Below are positions 36,275-44,658 of a stretch of 64,000 nt of DNA, in pieces; positions within the stretch are counted from its first letter, which is position 1; every line of letters begins with the position of its first letter. Position numbers and translations under genes: made by a program. This DNA is from Aromatoleum diolicum (GTDB lineage Bacteria; Pseudomonadota; Gammaproteobacteria; Burkholderiales; Rhodocyclaceae). The notes beneath the pieces are model-generated. The model was not told the origin of the DNA, searched no databases, and saw only the letters and a list, made by a program, of their open reading frames with translations. The DNA is taken from the NCBI RefSeq assembly GCF_012910955.1, contig NZ_WTVQ01000006.1, positions 1-64,000 on the forward strand. The letters run 5' to 3'.

Positions 36275-37167
36275 GGGCGTTCCGTGGCGACAGACGGGGG
36301 CAATTCGGTTTTTTCGGGGGGCAGATCGGCCGTCAGCATTTCGGTTTCCTTGCGCATGCGCCATTCGACGATGGTCTTGACGACGAGCGTGACGAGGCCA
36401 AGCAGCGCAAGGACGGTCGCGGCCGCAAAGGCGCCGATCTGGTTGTATTCGTTGTAGAGGATCTCGACGTGCAGCGGCAGCGTGTTCGTTTCGCCGCGAA
36501 TGTGGCCCGACACGACGCTGACCGCGCCGAATTCGCCCATTGCGCGCGCGTTCGCGAGGATCAGGCCATACATCAGGCCCCACTTGATGTTCGGCAGGGT
36601 GACGCGGAAGAACATCTGCCAGCCCGATGCGCCGAGCGACACCGCGGCCTCCTCCTCGTCGCGGCCCTGCGCCTGCATCAGCGGGATCAATTCACGCGCG
36701 ACGAAAGGGAAAGTCACGAATAGCGTCGCGAGCACCATGCCTGGCAGCGCGAAGATGATCTTGATGTCGTTCGCGACCAGCCACTGACCGAAGAAGCCCT
36801 GTGCACCGAACAGGATGATGAAGATCAGGCCGGCGACGACCGGTGAGACCGCGAACGGCAGGTCGATCAGCGTCGTCAGCAGGCTCTTGCCGCGAAATTC
36901 GAACTTCGCGATCGCCCAGGCGGCGGCAACCCCGAACGCGATGTTGAACGGCAGCACCACGGCGGCAATCGTCAGGGTCAACAACATCGCGGAGTGCGCC
37001 TCGCCGTCCTGCAGCGCTTCCCAGTAAGCCTGTGCACCGTGGGCGAAGGCTTCCCAGAACACTGCGATCAGCGGCAGGACGAGGAACAGGAACAGAAAGC
37101 CGAGTGCGACGCCGGTCAGCAACAGGCGGACCCAGCGCGGCTCGGCTGTGGCGCGACGCGTGTTCAT
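36271..37167 (-). CDS. cysW: Sulfate ABC transporter permease CysW
   Basis: The protein has 298 residues with six predicted membrane helices and the EAA-type loop [63 protein letters not shown] is a strong CysW signature. It pairs with CysT in the inner membrane. Starts and stops overlap with both neighbours by four bases, so cysT-W-A are translationally coupled. Confidence 0.95.
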   Translation of the reverse strand: MNTRRATAEPRWVRLLLTGVALGFLFLFLVLPLIAVFWEAFAHGAQAYWEALQDGEAHSAMLLTLTIAAVVLPFNIAFGVAAAWAIAKFEFRGKSLLTTLIDLPFAVSPVVAGLIFIILFGAQGFFGQWLVANDIKIIFALPGMVLATLFVTFPFVARELIPLMQAQGRDEEEAAVSLGASGWQMFFRVTLPNIKWGLMYGLILANARAMGEFGAVSVVSGHIRGETNTLPLHVEILYNEYNQIGAFAAATVLALLGLVTLVVKTIVEWRMRKETEMLTADLPPEKTELPPSVATERP

Positions 37168-38063
37168 GGCCGGGCCTCCGCGAGGGCGCCGGGCGCGAGC
37201 GCTTCGGCCGGCGCGTCGCCCTCACTGCTCTTAGAATGCCGGTTCGCCGCCCACCACTGCAGCAGGTTGATCACCAGCAGCATCACGAAAGAGATCAGCA
37301 GCATGACGACTGCGAGCGCCGTCGCGCCGAGGATGTCGTACTGCTCGAGCTTGGAGATGATCAGCAAAGGCGTGATTTCCGAAATTAGCGGCATGTTGCC
37401 AGCGATGAAGATCACCGAGCCGAATTCGCCGATCGCACGCGAGAACGCCAGCGTGAAACCGGTGAGCCAAGCGGGAAAAATGCCCGGCAGCAGCACGCGC
37501 GTGAAGGTCTGCCAGCGGGTCGCGCCAAGGGATGCAGCGGCCTCCTCGACTTCCGCCTCGATGTCCTCGATGACGGGCTGCAGTGTGCGCACGACGAAGG
37601 GCAGCGTGACGAAGATCAGCGCGACGACGATACCCAGCGGCGTGAAGGCGACCTTGATGCCGAATTTCGCCAGATGCTGGCCGATCCAGCCGTTTTCCGC
37701 GTAGAGCGTGGCGAGCGTGATGCCGGCGACCGCCGTGGGCAATGCAAAGGGCAGGTCGACCAGCGCATCGACGAAGCGCTTGCCCGGGAACGGATAGCGC
37801 ACCAGCACCCACGCGACGATCAAGCCGAACAGGGCATTCACGGCCGCCGCAGCAAGGGACGCACCGAAGGTCACGCGGTACGACGCCAGCGCCCGCTCGG
37901 CGGTCGCGATACCCCAGAAGTCACTCCACGACAGCTTGCCGGTCATCAGGATCATCCCGCCCAGCGGGATCAAGACCAGCAGGGTCAGGTAGGTCAGCGT
38001 ATAGCCCAGTCCGAGACGGAAGCCGGGCAGCACTCCGTCGCGCTTGGCAGGGGCAGGAAACAT
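37164..38063 (-). CDS. cysT: Sulfate ABC transporter permease CysT (CysU)
   Basis: The protein has 299 residues and six membrane helices. The N-terminal part contains RLGLGYTLTYLTLLVLIPL. The EAA loop is EAAASLGATRWQTFTRVLLPGIFPAWLTG, followed by FSRAIGEFGSVIFIAGNMP, as in CysT/CysU. It forms the heterodimeric channel with CysW. The gene is separated from sbp by 83 bases that contain a hairpin, which may lower its expression relative to the binding protein. Confidence 0.95.
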   Translation of the reverse strand: MFPAPAKRDGVLPGFRLGLGYTLTYLTLLVLIPLGGMILMTGKLSWSDFWGIATAERALASYRVTFGASLAAAAVNALFGLIVAWVLVRYPFPGKRFVDALVDLPFALPTAVAGITLATLYAENGWIGQHLAKFGIKVAFTPLGIVVALIFVTLPFVVRTLQPVIEDIEAEVEEAAASLGATRWQTFTRVLLPGIFPAWLTGFTLAFSRAIGEFGSVIFIAGNMPLISEITPLLIISKLEQYDILGATALAVVMLLISFVMLLVINLLQWWAANRHSKSSEGDAPAEALAPGALAEARP

Positions 38064-38104
38064 GTCGGGAGATCAGCCGTAAAACGGAAAAGTCGAAAAG
38101 CGAA

Positions 38105-38123
38105 CGGCCCGCGAGGCGGGCCG
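38105..38123 (-). terminator. Intercistronic hairpin between sbp and cysT
   Basis: A perfect eight-base stem CGGCCCGC / GCGGGCCG with a three-base loop lies 24 bases past the sbp stop. On the transcribed strand it is followed by a T-rich stretch (TTCGCTTTTCGACTTTT). It may act as a leaky terminator or as an RNA stabiliser so that more binding protein than permease is made. Confidence 0.55.
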
Positions 38124-38146
38124 CTTCAGCCTAAAAGTCGCGTATT

Positions 38147-39142
38147 TTACTTCTGAACGTAGATCTGGTCGAAACTGCCGCCGTCCTTGAAGTGTGCCGC
38201 CGAGGCCTTGCTCCAGCCGCCAAACACTTCATCAACGGTGAAGGTCTTGATCGGGGGGAACTGCGCGGCGTATTTCTTCAGGACTTCGGCATTGCGCGGA
38301 CGCAGGTAATTGGCCGCTGCATTCTCCTGCCCTTCCTTCGACCACAGGTATTCCAGATAGGCCTGCGCGACCTTGCGCGTGCCCTTCTTGTCGACAACCT
38401 TCTCCACTACGGCGACCGGGAATTCGGCGAGAATCGACAGGCTCGGGTAGACCACTTCGAACTCGCCACGTCCGAATTCCTTGGCGATCAGCTCGGCTTC
38501 CGACTCGAAAGTGACGAGCACGTCGCCGATCTTGCGCTGCATGAAGGTCGTCGTCGCATCGCGCCCGCCGGAACCGAACAGTGGCGCGTTCTTCAAAAGC
38601 TGGCCGACGAATTCCTGCGCCGTCTTGTCGTTGCCGCCGGGCTGCTTGAGCGCATAGCCCCACGCAGCGAGATACGAGTAGCGGCCGTTGCCGGTGTTCT
38701 TCGGATGCGGGATGATCAATTGCACGCCGGGCTTGGCGATATCGTTCCAGTCCTTGATTGCCTTCGGATTGCCCTTGCGCACGATGAACACCATCGTCGA
38801 GGTGTAGGGCGAGGCGCTGTCCGGGAAGCGCTTGGTGTAGTCAGTCGCGACGAGGCCTTTCTCGGCGAGGAAGTCGACGTCGGTGGCCTGGTTCATGGTC
38901 ACCACATCCGCTTCGAGGCCGTCCGCCACCGCCCGCGCCTGCTTCGACGAACCGCCATGCGACTGACGGAGCTCCACGGTCTCGCCGGTCTTTTCCTTCC
39001 AGTGCTTCTGGAACAGCGGGTTGAAGTCCTTGTAAACGTCGCGCGCGACGTCATAAGAAACGTTGAGCAGATTCGACTGCGCGTGCCCGCTCGTCGCAAA
39101 AGCGAGTCCGGCGGCAAGCAACAGACTGGTGAGTTTGTTCAT
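38147..39142 (-). CDS. sbp: Periplasmic sulfate-binding protein
   Basis: The protein has 331 residues from ATG 39142 with GGAG seven bases upstream. The signal peptide is MNKLTSLLLAAGLAFATSGHAQ. The mature part starts LLNVSYDVARDVYKDFNPLF and has the oxyanion-binding wording LRQSHGGSSKQARAVADGLEADVVTMNQATDVD and FGSGGRDATTTFMQRKIGDVLVTFESEA, as in Sbp/CysP. It delivers sulfate or thiosulfate to CysTWA. Upstream, to 39256, an AT-rich stretch (TTATATGGAAATTAACTC on the coding strand) probably holds the promoter and CysB-type control, which I cannot define. Confidence 0.95.
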   Translation of the reverse strand: MNKLTSLLLAAGLAFATSGHAQSNLLNVSYDVARDVYKDFNPLFQKHWKEKTGETVELRQSHGGSSKQARAVADGLEADVVTMNQATDVDFLAEKGLVATDYTKRFPDSASPYTSTMVFIVRKGNPKAIKDWNDIAKPGVQLIIPHPKNTGNGRYSYLAAWGYALKQPGGNDKTAQEFVGQLLKNAPLFGSGGRDATTTFMQRKIGDVLVTFESEAELIAKEFGRGEFEVVYPSLSILAEFPVAVVEKVVDKKGTRKVAQAYLEYLWSKEGQENAAANYLRPRNAEVLKKYAAQFPPIKTFTVDEVFGGWSKASAAHFKDGGSFDQIYVQK

Positions 39143-39287
39143 GGCGGCGCTCCGATAGCGGACTGTTAATTGAGAGGGGCTCGACGATAGCCGATGTCGG
39201 TTTCCCGGACAACGTACAAGAGTTAATTTCCATATAACGAAACATGCGAACCACACTCCCTACCCCAACCGGCCCCTATGACTCGGA

Positions 39288-39293
39288 TATAAT
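39288..39293 (+). promoter_or_regulatory. Possible -10 element for the DUF1330/dsb genes
   Basis: TATAAT (39288-39293) in the context GGATATAATCGCG lies 100 bases before the DUF1330 start. No clear -35 box is seen. It resembles the elements before amrB and mfd. Confidence 0.35.
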
Positions 39294-39392
39294 CGCGCGC
39301 TCTTGCGCAACTGGACGGCCTCGGTATCTGTGTCACTGTGGCTCTGTTCCCTATCGGCTTTGCAACGAAACACTCTCCCGACCAGGACATCG

Positions 39393-39689
39393 ATGACGCC
39401 GAAAAATCCTGCCTACGCCATTGGCCATATCACCATCAAGGATGCCGAAAAGTGGGCCGAATACTGCTTGCGCGTACCCGGTACGCTCAGTGGATGGGGC
39501 GGGGAGCTGGTATTTCGCGGTAGCCGTGTCGCCGTACTGGGTGGCGAGCACGCGCACACGGACACCGTGGTGGTGCGTTTCCCCGATGTCGATGCGGTGA
39601 ACGGCTGGTTCAACTCGGCAGAGTACCAGGCACTGATCCCGTTACGCGAACAGGCGGCTGATGTGGTCCTGATTGCTTATGAGAGCTGA
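39393..39689 (+). CDS. DUF1330 domain protein
   Basis: The protein has 98 residues from ATG 39393. It has the ferredoxin-like fold of the DUF1330 family: YAIGHITIKDAEKWAEYCLRVPGTL, then VVVRFPDVDAVNGWFNSAEYQALIPLREQAADVVLIAYE. These are small dimeric proteins of unknown function related to stress-responsive alpha/beta barrels. A longer in-frame extension to 39303 is not favoured, since it begins at the promoter-like element. dsbB follows 27 bases later. Confidence 0.85.
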   Translation: MTPKNPAYAIGHITIKDAEKWAEYCLRVPGTLSGWGGELVFRGSRVAVLGGEHAHTDTVVVRFPDVDAVNGWFNSAEYQALIPLREQAADVVLIAYES

Positions 39690-39716
39690 TTTACGCCAGA
39701 TCGGAGCCCGGACGGC

Positions 39717-40157
39717 ATGAGCACGCAGGCGAACCCCTTGCCCACAGCCGGCTGGACGCCGGTTTTTCTGTGCTGGCTGATTGCCGCCGGTTCGATGCTG
39801 GGAGCCCTGTTCCTTGGCGAAGTCATGGGCCTGCCGCCCTGCGTGCTGTGCTGGTGGCAGCGCATTGCGATGTTCCCATTGGTGCTGATCTTGCCCGCAG
39901 GCATGTTTCCGCTGGACCGTAAGGTCCTGCGCTATGCCCTGCCCTTGGCGCTTGTCGGCTGGTTGGTCGCACTCTTCCATTTGCTGCTGGTGGCGGGTGT
40001 GATTCCCGAAAGGATCCAGCCGTGCTCGCGTGGTGTTTCGTGCAAGGAGGTTCAGATCGAATGGTTTGGCTTCGTCACGATCCCAATGCTTTCGCTGTTG
40101 GCCTTTTCCCTGATTATTGGTTTGCTGCTTCTCGCTAAACACAGGATGTCGAAATGA
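39717..40157 (+). CDS. dsbB: Disulfide bond formation protein B
   Basis: The protein has 146 residues and four membrane helices. The first periplasmic loop carries the redox pair C-V-L-C (LPPCVLCWWQRIAMFP, about 40) and the second loop two more Cys (IQPCSRGVSCKEVQIEW, about 100-108), as required for passing electrons from DsbA to quinone. Its stop overlaps the DsbA-like start by four bases (ATGA), so oxidant and re-oxidant are made together. It may be dedicated to this partner rather than the general DsbA. Confidence 0.92.
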   Translation: MSTQANPLPTAGWTPVFLCWLIAAGSMLGALFLGEVMGLPPCVLCWWQRIAMFPLVLILPAGMFPLDRKVLRYALPLALVGWLVALFHLLLVAGVIPERIQPCSRGVSCKEVQIEWFGFVTIPMLSLLAFSLIIGLLLLAKHRMSK

Positions 40158-40804
40158 ATCAGAAGTATCTGTTCGGTTTTGCCGCGGCGCTGTTGATGAT
40201 GGTGTTCGTGATCGCGACACTGGTGCATAACACCGAGAAAGGCGAGCGGCTTGACGACATGGTGACGCAGAACCGCTCGGCGCTGGTACGCGACCACTCG
40301 CCGACGCTCGGTGCCGCAGATGCGCGCGTGCACATCGTCGAGTTCCTCGATCCCGCCTGCGAGACCTGTCGCAGCTTCTACCCATTCGTCAAACAGATGA
40401 TGGCCGCTGCGCCGGGACGGATCCGCGTGATCGTCCGCTACGCACCGTTCCACGACGGCTCCGACCAACTCGTGAAAATGCTCGAAGCGGCAAGGATGCA
40501 GGGGAAATTCTGGGAAACGCTGGAGGCGATGTTCGCGTCGCAACCGAACTGGGCGGCCCACCACAATCCGCAACCGGATCTGGTCTGGAACTATCTCGAT
40601 GGGGTCGGGCTGGATATGGCGAAGCTGAAGGCGGATATGGCCAGTTCGGCCGTCGAAGCTGCGGTGCGTCAGGACCTGGAGGATGCACGCGCACTCAACG
40701 TGACCAAGACCCCGGAATTTTTCGTCAATGGCCGCCCGATGCCGAGCTTCGGCTATGAGCAGTTACAGAATCTGGTTCAGGACGAGTTGAAGGCCGCGTA
40801 TTGA
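40154..40804 (+). CDS. DsbA-like thioredoxin-fold protein, membrane-anchored
   Basis: The protein has 216 residues. An N-terminal hydrophobic helix (about 6-24, FGFAAALLMMVFVIATLV) anchors or exports it. The thioredoxin-fold domain has the active site C-E-T-C (EFLDPACETCRSFYPFVKQMM, about 73-76) and the cis-Pro region NVTKTPEFFVNGRPMPSFG. It belongs with DsbA/DsbG-like oxidoreductases (Thioredoxin_4). Coupled to dsbB, it is presumably kept oxidised by it; natural substrates are unknown. Confidence 0.9.
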   Translation: MNQKYLFGFAAALLMMVFVIATLVHNTEKGERLDDMVTQNRSALVRDHSPTLGAADARVHIVEFLDPACETCRSFYPFVKQMMAAAPGRIRVIVRYAPFHDGSDQLVKMLEAARMQGKFWETLEAMFASQPNWAAHHNPQPDLVWNYLDGVGLDMAKLKADMASSAVEAAVRQDLEDARALNVTKTPEFFVNGRPMPSFGYEQLQNLVQDELKAAY

Positions 40805-40847
40805 AGGAGTGGCGAATCTCCGCACAGGCAATTCGATAGGTAGGCAA

Positions 40848-40872
40848 GACGGGCGCGAACCGAGCGTCCGTC
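40848..40872. terminator. Imperfect hairpin between convergent dsb and yceI genes
   Basis: GACGGGCGC (40848-40856) pairs with GCGTCCGTC (40864-40872) except for one mismatch, with a seven-base loop. It lies midway between the stops of the DsbA-like and YceI genes. There is no proper T run on either side, so it is only a candidate. Confidence 0.35.
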
Positions 40873-40896
40873 CTGCTTTCAGGCGCTGATACCCGC

Positions 40897-41574
40897 TTAC
40901 TGCTGCTGCAGGATGCCCTCGATCGACAACGCGATCTCGACGGTGTCGCCGACGATGCGCGGCAGACCGTAGTTCATCCCGAAATCGCTGCGGTTGATCG
41001 TTACGTTGCCCTCGAATCCTGCACGCGTATCGCCGCGTGGCCCCTTGCCGGCGCCGGTCACTTTCAGCGCGAAGTCGACCGGCTTGGTTACCCCATGAAT
41101 CGTCAGATTGCCCGATAGCACGCCTTCGCCGCGGTTGTTCCAGCGCACGCGCGTCGATTCGAAGCTCATGTTCGGGAACTGGGCAGCGTCGAAGAAGTCG
41201 GCGCTCTTGAGGTGATCTTCCAGCTTCTGGTGTTTGGCGTTGATGCTCGACACCGGAATGGTGGCATTGACCAGGCTATCGCCCGGTTTTTGCCCCACGA
41301 CGAAACCACCCTTGATGTCGTCGAAACGCCCCATGAAGCGGCTTACACCCAAGTGCGAAATGAAGAAATACGCGTGCGAGTGTGCGACGTCGATAACGTA
41401 ATTGCCGGGAGTCAGGGCGTTGACCGTCGCCTTAGCGGTACGCGGCGCGGGCTTGGCTGCAACCGTTGCAGCCGGAGCGGTCGCCACTGCGGCAGTCTGC
41501 TGGGCATGGGCAGGCAGGGCCAGGGCAGCGCCAAGGCTCAGTGCGATAAGTAACGGACGAATATTTGAAAGCAT
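40897..41574 (-). CDS. YceI family periplasmic protein
   Basis: The protein has 225 residues. A signal peptide (about 1-25, ending PAHAQ) and an Ala-rich linker precede a lipocalin-like YceI domain: NYVIDVAHSHAYFFISHLGVSRFMGRFDDIKGGF, HLKSADFFDAAQFPNMSFEST and GNLTIHGVTKPVDFALKVTGAG. YceI proteins bind isoprenoid-type lipids and are induced at high pH or osmotic stress in some species. The longer N-terminus than E. coli YceI comes from the linker. Confidence 0.92.
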   Translation of the reverse strand: MLSNIRPLLIALSLGAALALPAHAQQTAAVATAPAATVAAKPAPRTAKATVNALTPGNYVIDVAHSHAYFFISHLGVSRFMGRFDDIKGGFVVGQKPGDSLVNATIPVSSINAKHQKLEDHLKSADFFDAAQFPNMSFESTRVRWNNRGEGVLSGNLTIHGVTKPVDFALKVTGAGKGPRGDTRAGFEGNVTINRSDFGMNYGLPRIVGDTVEIALSIEGILQQQ

Positions 41575-41643
41575 CGGATTTTCCTGCTTGTGAGGTTTCG
41601 ATTGGGTAAGACGGGATTCGGGTTAGAACGCTGCGTGCGGTGC

Positions 41644-42507
41644 TTAGCGGGAACGCGCCTTGAGGCGAACGATCATGGCTTCCATCGTGACGCGCATCCG
41701 TTCCAGCGACGCAGCGAGCTTCTCAAAATCCTGTACGCCGCCGGCGTCGAACTTCTTGCCGAGATCGCCGAGACTCATCTTGTCGGCCGATTCGACCAGC
41801 GACAGCAACGGACGGGTAATCGAACCCGGAATAGTGAACAGCAGTGCGCTGGCAAGCAGCAGGCCGGCGAGTGCAAAGCCGGCATTCACGTAATCGACGA
41901 CGTCGAAGTTGCTGCGAATGCGCCGATAGGCTTCGGCGGATTCGTCGGCGCGCGCACGCGCCATGCGGGTGGCGCCCTTGATCAGGCCGGCATCGAAGCG
42001 TTCGACGACGGGGCGTAGTTCCTCGTTGGTGCGCACGGCCTTGTTGTAGGTCTGCGTGCTGCCGCCGGCCGCGTCCTGATCAAGCATCGAGACGTCGTAG
42101 CTGAAGCCTTCAACCACACGGGTGAATTCCTTCTGGTACTCGTCGAGCGCAGCCTTCCAGCGGACGAACTCGGCGCTGTCGGTCGGCTGGTAGATGCCTT
42201 TGCTGTTCGCGACCATCGCCTCGAGCTGCGCTTCGATACGGCTGTGCGTGGCGGTCCAGTCCTTGAGGACTGTGTTGCGCCCTTCGACGTCGCCGACGTA
42301 GATGAGATATTCCTTCTCCTGGCGGCGCAACTGCTGTGCCGCTGCGAGCAGATCGGTAATCTCGGTGGTCGCGACGAAATTTCGGTTTACCGCCGTATCG
42401 ACCAGCCCCTGGGTCCGTGAGCCATAGAAGAAACTTGCACCGCCTTGCAGCAGGATGAAGGCGAGCAGCACGGAAAAGCCGAGGATGAGCTTGTTGCGGA
42501 TGGACAT
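41644..42507 (-). CDS. Chemoreceptor-like sensor with HAMP domain but no output domain
   Basis: The protein has 287 residues. Membrane helix 1 is at about 8-28, followed by a helical periplasmic sensor region of about 160 residues, membrane helix 2 at about 197-217 and a HAMP segment (ITRPLLSLVESADKMSLGDLGKKFDAGGVQDFEKLAASLERMRVTMEAMI). It stops 17 residues later with no methyl-accepting, kinase or GGDEF domain. The stop is clean, so this is a compact form rather than an obvious truncation. A short gene of 80 codons precedes it by 9 bases and could be its output partner. Confidence 0.8.
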   Translation of the reverse strand: MSIRNKLILGFSVLLAFILLQGGASFFYGSRTQGLVDTAVNRNFVATTEITDLLAAAQQLRRQEKEYLIYVGDVEGRNTVLKDWTATHSRIEAQLEAMVANSKGIYQPTDSAEFVRWKAALDEYQKEFTRVVEGFSYDVSMLDQDAAGGSTQTYNKAVRTNEELRPVVERFDAGLIKGATRMARARADESAEAYRRIRSNFDVVDYVNAGFALAGLLLASALLFTIPGSITRPLLSLVESADKMSLGDLGKKFDAGGVQDFEKLAASLERMRVTMEAMIVRLKARSR

Positions 42508-42516
42508 GGGTGCGGT

Positions 42517-42759
42517 TCAGTGGTTCGAAGTTGAAAGGAGTTCGTTGGCGAGCTGCTGGATGATGGCCTCCCGGTCGACTGTTTCGGGGAGCTCACGCTG
42601 CAGGCGGGCCAGAAAGGACATGAGCTGACGCGGCGCCATTTCCACCTCATCGAGTGCGAGGTCGAATATCACGTCATCGACGATGATTTCGGCCAGCACG
42701 CCGATTTCACGCGCGAGGCGTGCGATGGTCTTCTCTTTCCAGGACTGGCTTACGGACAT
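42517..42759 (-). CDS. Small acidic protein of unknown function (80 residues)
   Basis: I do not recognise a family. The 80-residue protein is helical by composition and reads MSVSQSWKEKTIARLAREI, then VLAEIIVDDVIFDLALDEVEMAP and a Leu/Glu-rich end. It lacks signal peptide, membrane helices and Cys. It lies nine bases upstream of the HAMP sensor gene in the same direction, so the two are probably cotranscribed. A palindrome about 90 bases upstream may control both. Confidence 0.6.
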   Translation of the reverse strand: MSVSQSWKEKTIARLAREIGVLAEIIVDDVIFDLALDEVEMAPRQLMSFLARLQRELPETVDREAIIQQLANELLSTSNH

Positions 42760-42845
42760 CTAATGGATCGACCTTGTGGCACCAGTGCGATGCGTTGTGA
42801 CAAACTGCCGCGCACATGGCACGAATTTGATTACGTAACGGCATG

Positions 42846-42863
42846 TTACATGTAGCCATGTAA
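42846..42863. promoter_or_regulatory. Palindrome TTACATG-N4-CATGTAA upstream of the HAMP sensor operon
   Basis: A perfect seven-base inverted repeat, TTACATG (42846-42852) and CATGTAA (42857-42863), with a TTACGTAA palindrome nearby at 42831-42838. Both lie 72-104 bases upstream of the 80-codon gene. They look like regulator binding sites; the regulator is unknown. Confidence 0.45.
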
Positions 42864-43634
42864 GGCTCGCAACCGCAGCGTCATGGCTATATTTGTGGTG
42901 GTTATGCCGGGATTCATCCGCCTGATATCCACCGAAAGTCCGGATGTTGGTTGGGAGTCACACAAAAGAGTCGGTTAAAATGGCGGGTTTTCGTCCCGGC
43001 AACAGGCATGACTCCGCAAGCACTCGAAAGCCACACGCCAATGATGCAGCAGCGTAAATCCTTTCTGGCAAGGAGATGCAAGGCAAACGTTTACTGAAGT
43101 TACGTCAAAAGCTACGCCGACATTCAAGGCGTCGGTACGTCGCCAGGACCTACCGGCGTGAGATGCTGCCCCCTCATCTTGCTCGGAGAGGACGATGTCG
43201 CCCCCGAGGACGGGGCGTTGACCAAGACGTGTCGTCAGCGCGTAAGACTGACAGGCCAGATTTCCGACGCAGTCAACGCGATCGCCGATCACTTTCTCGA
43301 AGTGCGGATCAGGGCCACGTTCGCCGAACGAGAGGACCGACAGCCTGCCAGCGAAGTCACCAACACTTCTTCGCCCATCCCGGGCATTTGCTCTTACGGC
43401 TGTTGGCGCCGGTCAAGAATTGACCAGATAGATGACCGTGTGTCGGCCAAGCACTGATCGTCAGCATCGGATGGAGCGCGTTGAACTTACAGCAAAAGTA
43501 TGGAACCGGGCTGATCAATTCCCATTCGGTACACTTTGCCAATTCCTGACCGGCGCCAACACGAAGACGCCCTTCGCTTGTCCGCATTGAGGTTGCGGAG
43601 GCATTTGCACAATCCAGTCCGCATTATTCGATGC
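42864..43634. other. Long gene-free stretch
   Basis: About 770 bases with no convincing coding sequence on either strand. Short open frames (for example minus 42975-43292 and plus 43158-43457) have no recognisable domain and no good ribosome-binding site. On the minus strand around 43340-43400 a stretch reads EQMPGMGEEVLVTSLAG, faintly like the helix-hairpin-helix segment of IS110-type transposases, but the rest cannot be followed. It may be the eroded remains of a mobile gene. Confidence 0.35.
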
Positions 43635-44555
43635 TTACATCGGTAGCGCCGGTACGATTGCGGATTGAGCGTCGGAACCAAATGTCGTTACGACGAAGTC
43701 AAGAAAGCTGCGAAGTTTTGGACCCATGCGGCGATCAGGTGCGTAGAGTACTTGCAGCGGTCTTGTCGGCACAGGGTAGTCAGGCAATAGTTCTATCAGA
43801 CGGCCCGCTGCCAGATCCTCGCGAACAAGTTCGCAGGGTTGGAGCAGCAGGCCCATCCCTGCACGCGCGGCAGCCATCAACGACTCTCCGCTGTCTACCA
43901 TCAACCGACCGGAGACAGGCACCGTGATTGGCCCCTCCGGACCCTGAAAGGTCCAATGTGTCCGCAATTCGGAATGCAAGAATCCAAGGCAATCATGCCG
44001 GACCAAGTCTTCCGGATGAGTGATTGCTCCTCTCTTCGCCAGGTAAGAAGGTGCAGCGCACAGCCTCAAGCGATACGGAGCCAGCGGGCGTGCGATTAGT
44101 CCGCTATCGGCGAGTTCGCCGATACGGACCACTGCATCGAACCCTTCGTCGATGAGATCCACGTAGCGGTTCGACAGGGACAATTCGACAGACACTTCCG
44201 GATAGCGCCCCAGGTATTCAGGCAGGTGTTTCGACAAGGCATGGATGCCGAATGTGACGGGAGCGTTAATGCGCAAACGCCCTCGAGGCGTAACGAGTGT
44301 TGCGGTTGCCTGCCCTTCCGCCGACTCGACGTCAGCCAGAATATTCTTAACCTGTTCGTAATAGGTTGCACCGACATCCGTGAGGTGCTGGCGCCGCGTC
44401 GTGCGATTGAGCAGACGCACGCCCAAATGCTGCTCCAGGGATTGGACATGCCTGCCGACCAGTTGTGAGGACATCTGCAGCGCTTCACCGGCGGCCGAAA
44501 ACGATCCTGCTTCGACGGCCTTGGCGAACACGCTCATGCTCAGTAATTTGTCCAT
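43635..44555 (-). CDS. LysR family transcriptional regulator
   Basis: The protein has 306 residues from ATG 44555; an ATG three codons upstream (44564) is too close to the ribosome-binding site. Helix-turn-helix is at about 15-45 (FAKAVEAGSFSAAGEALQMSSQLVGRHVQSLEQHLGVRLL); note SSQLV where most LysR proteins have SxxAVS. An effector domain follows (GRLRINAPVTFGIHAL and later PVPTRPLQVLYAPDRRMGPKL). It faces the NADP-reductase-like gene across 103 bases with repeats, so that gene is the likely target. Confidence 0.88.
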   Translation of the reverse strand: MDKLLSMSVFAKAVEAGSFSAAGEALQMSSQLVGRHVQSLEQHLGVRLLNRTTRRQHLTDVGATYYEQVKNILADVESAEGQATATLVTPRGRLRINAPVTFGIHALSKHLPEYLGRYPEVSVELSLSNRYVDLIDEGFDAVVRIGELADSGLIARPLAPYRLRLCAAPSYLAKRGAITHPEDLVRHDCLGFLHSELRTHWTFQGPEGPITVPVSGRLMVDSGESLMAAARAGMGLLLQPCELVREDLAAGRLIELLPDYPVPTRPLQVLYAPDRRMGPKLRSFLDFVVTTFGSDAQSAIVPALPM

Positions 44556-44567
44556 TACAAACATTCC

Positions 44568-44616
44568 GTTTCAAGTGATAGCCAATTTTGCCCATTTATC
44601 AATTATGGTTTCAAGT
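44568..44616. promoter_or_regulatory. Direct GTTTCAAGT repeats and a TGATA/TATCA dyad in a LysR divergent promoter
   Basis: GTTTCAAGT occurs at 44568-44576 and 44608-44616. Between them TGATA (44576-44580) and TATCA (44597-44601) form a dyad with 16 bases between. Such arrangements fit the two-site binding of LysR regulators. Binding by the adjacent LysR protein is inferred. Confidence 0.45.
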
Positions 44617-44658
44617 CTTAAAGTGAACGCACTGACTCACTCAACACGGAGAAACCAA

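Noticed and set aside
42975-43457. Overlapping short frames on both strands considered as a transposase fragment
   Set aside because: Only a faint PGMGE-type resemblance; no catalytic residues, terminal repeats or target duplication could be found.
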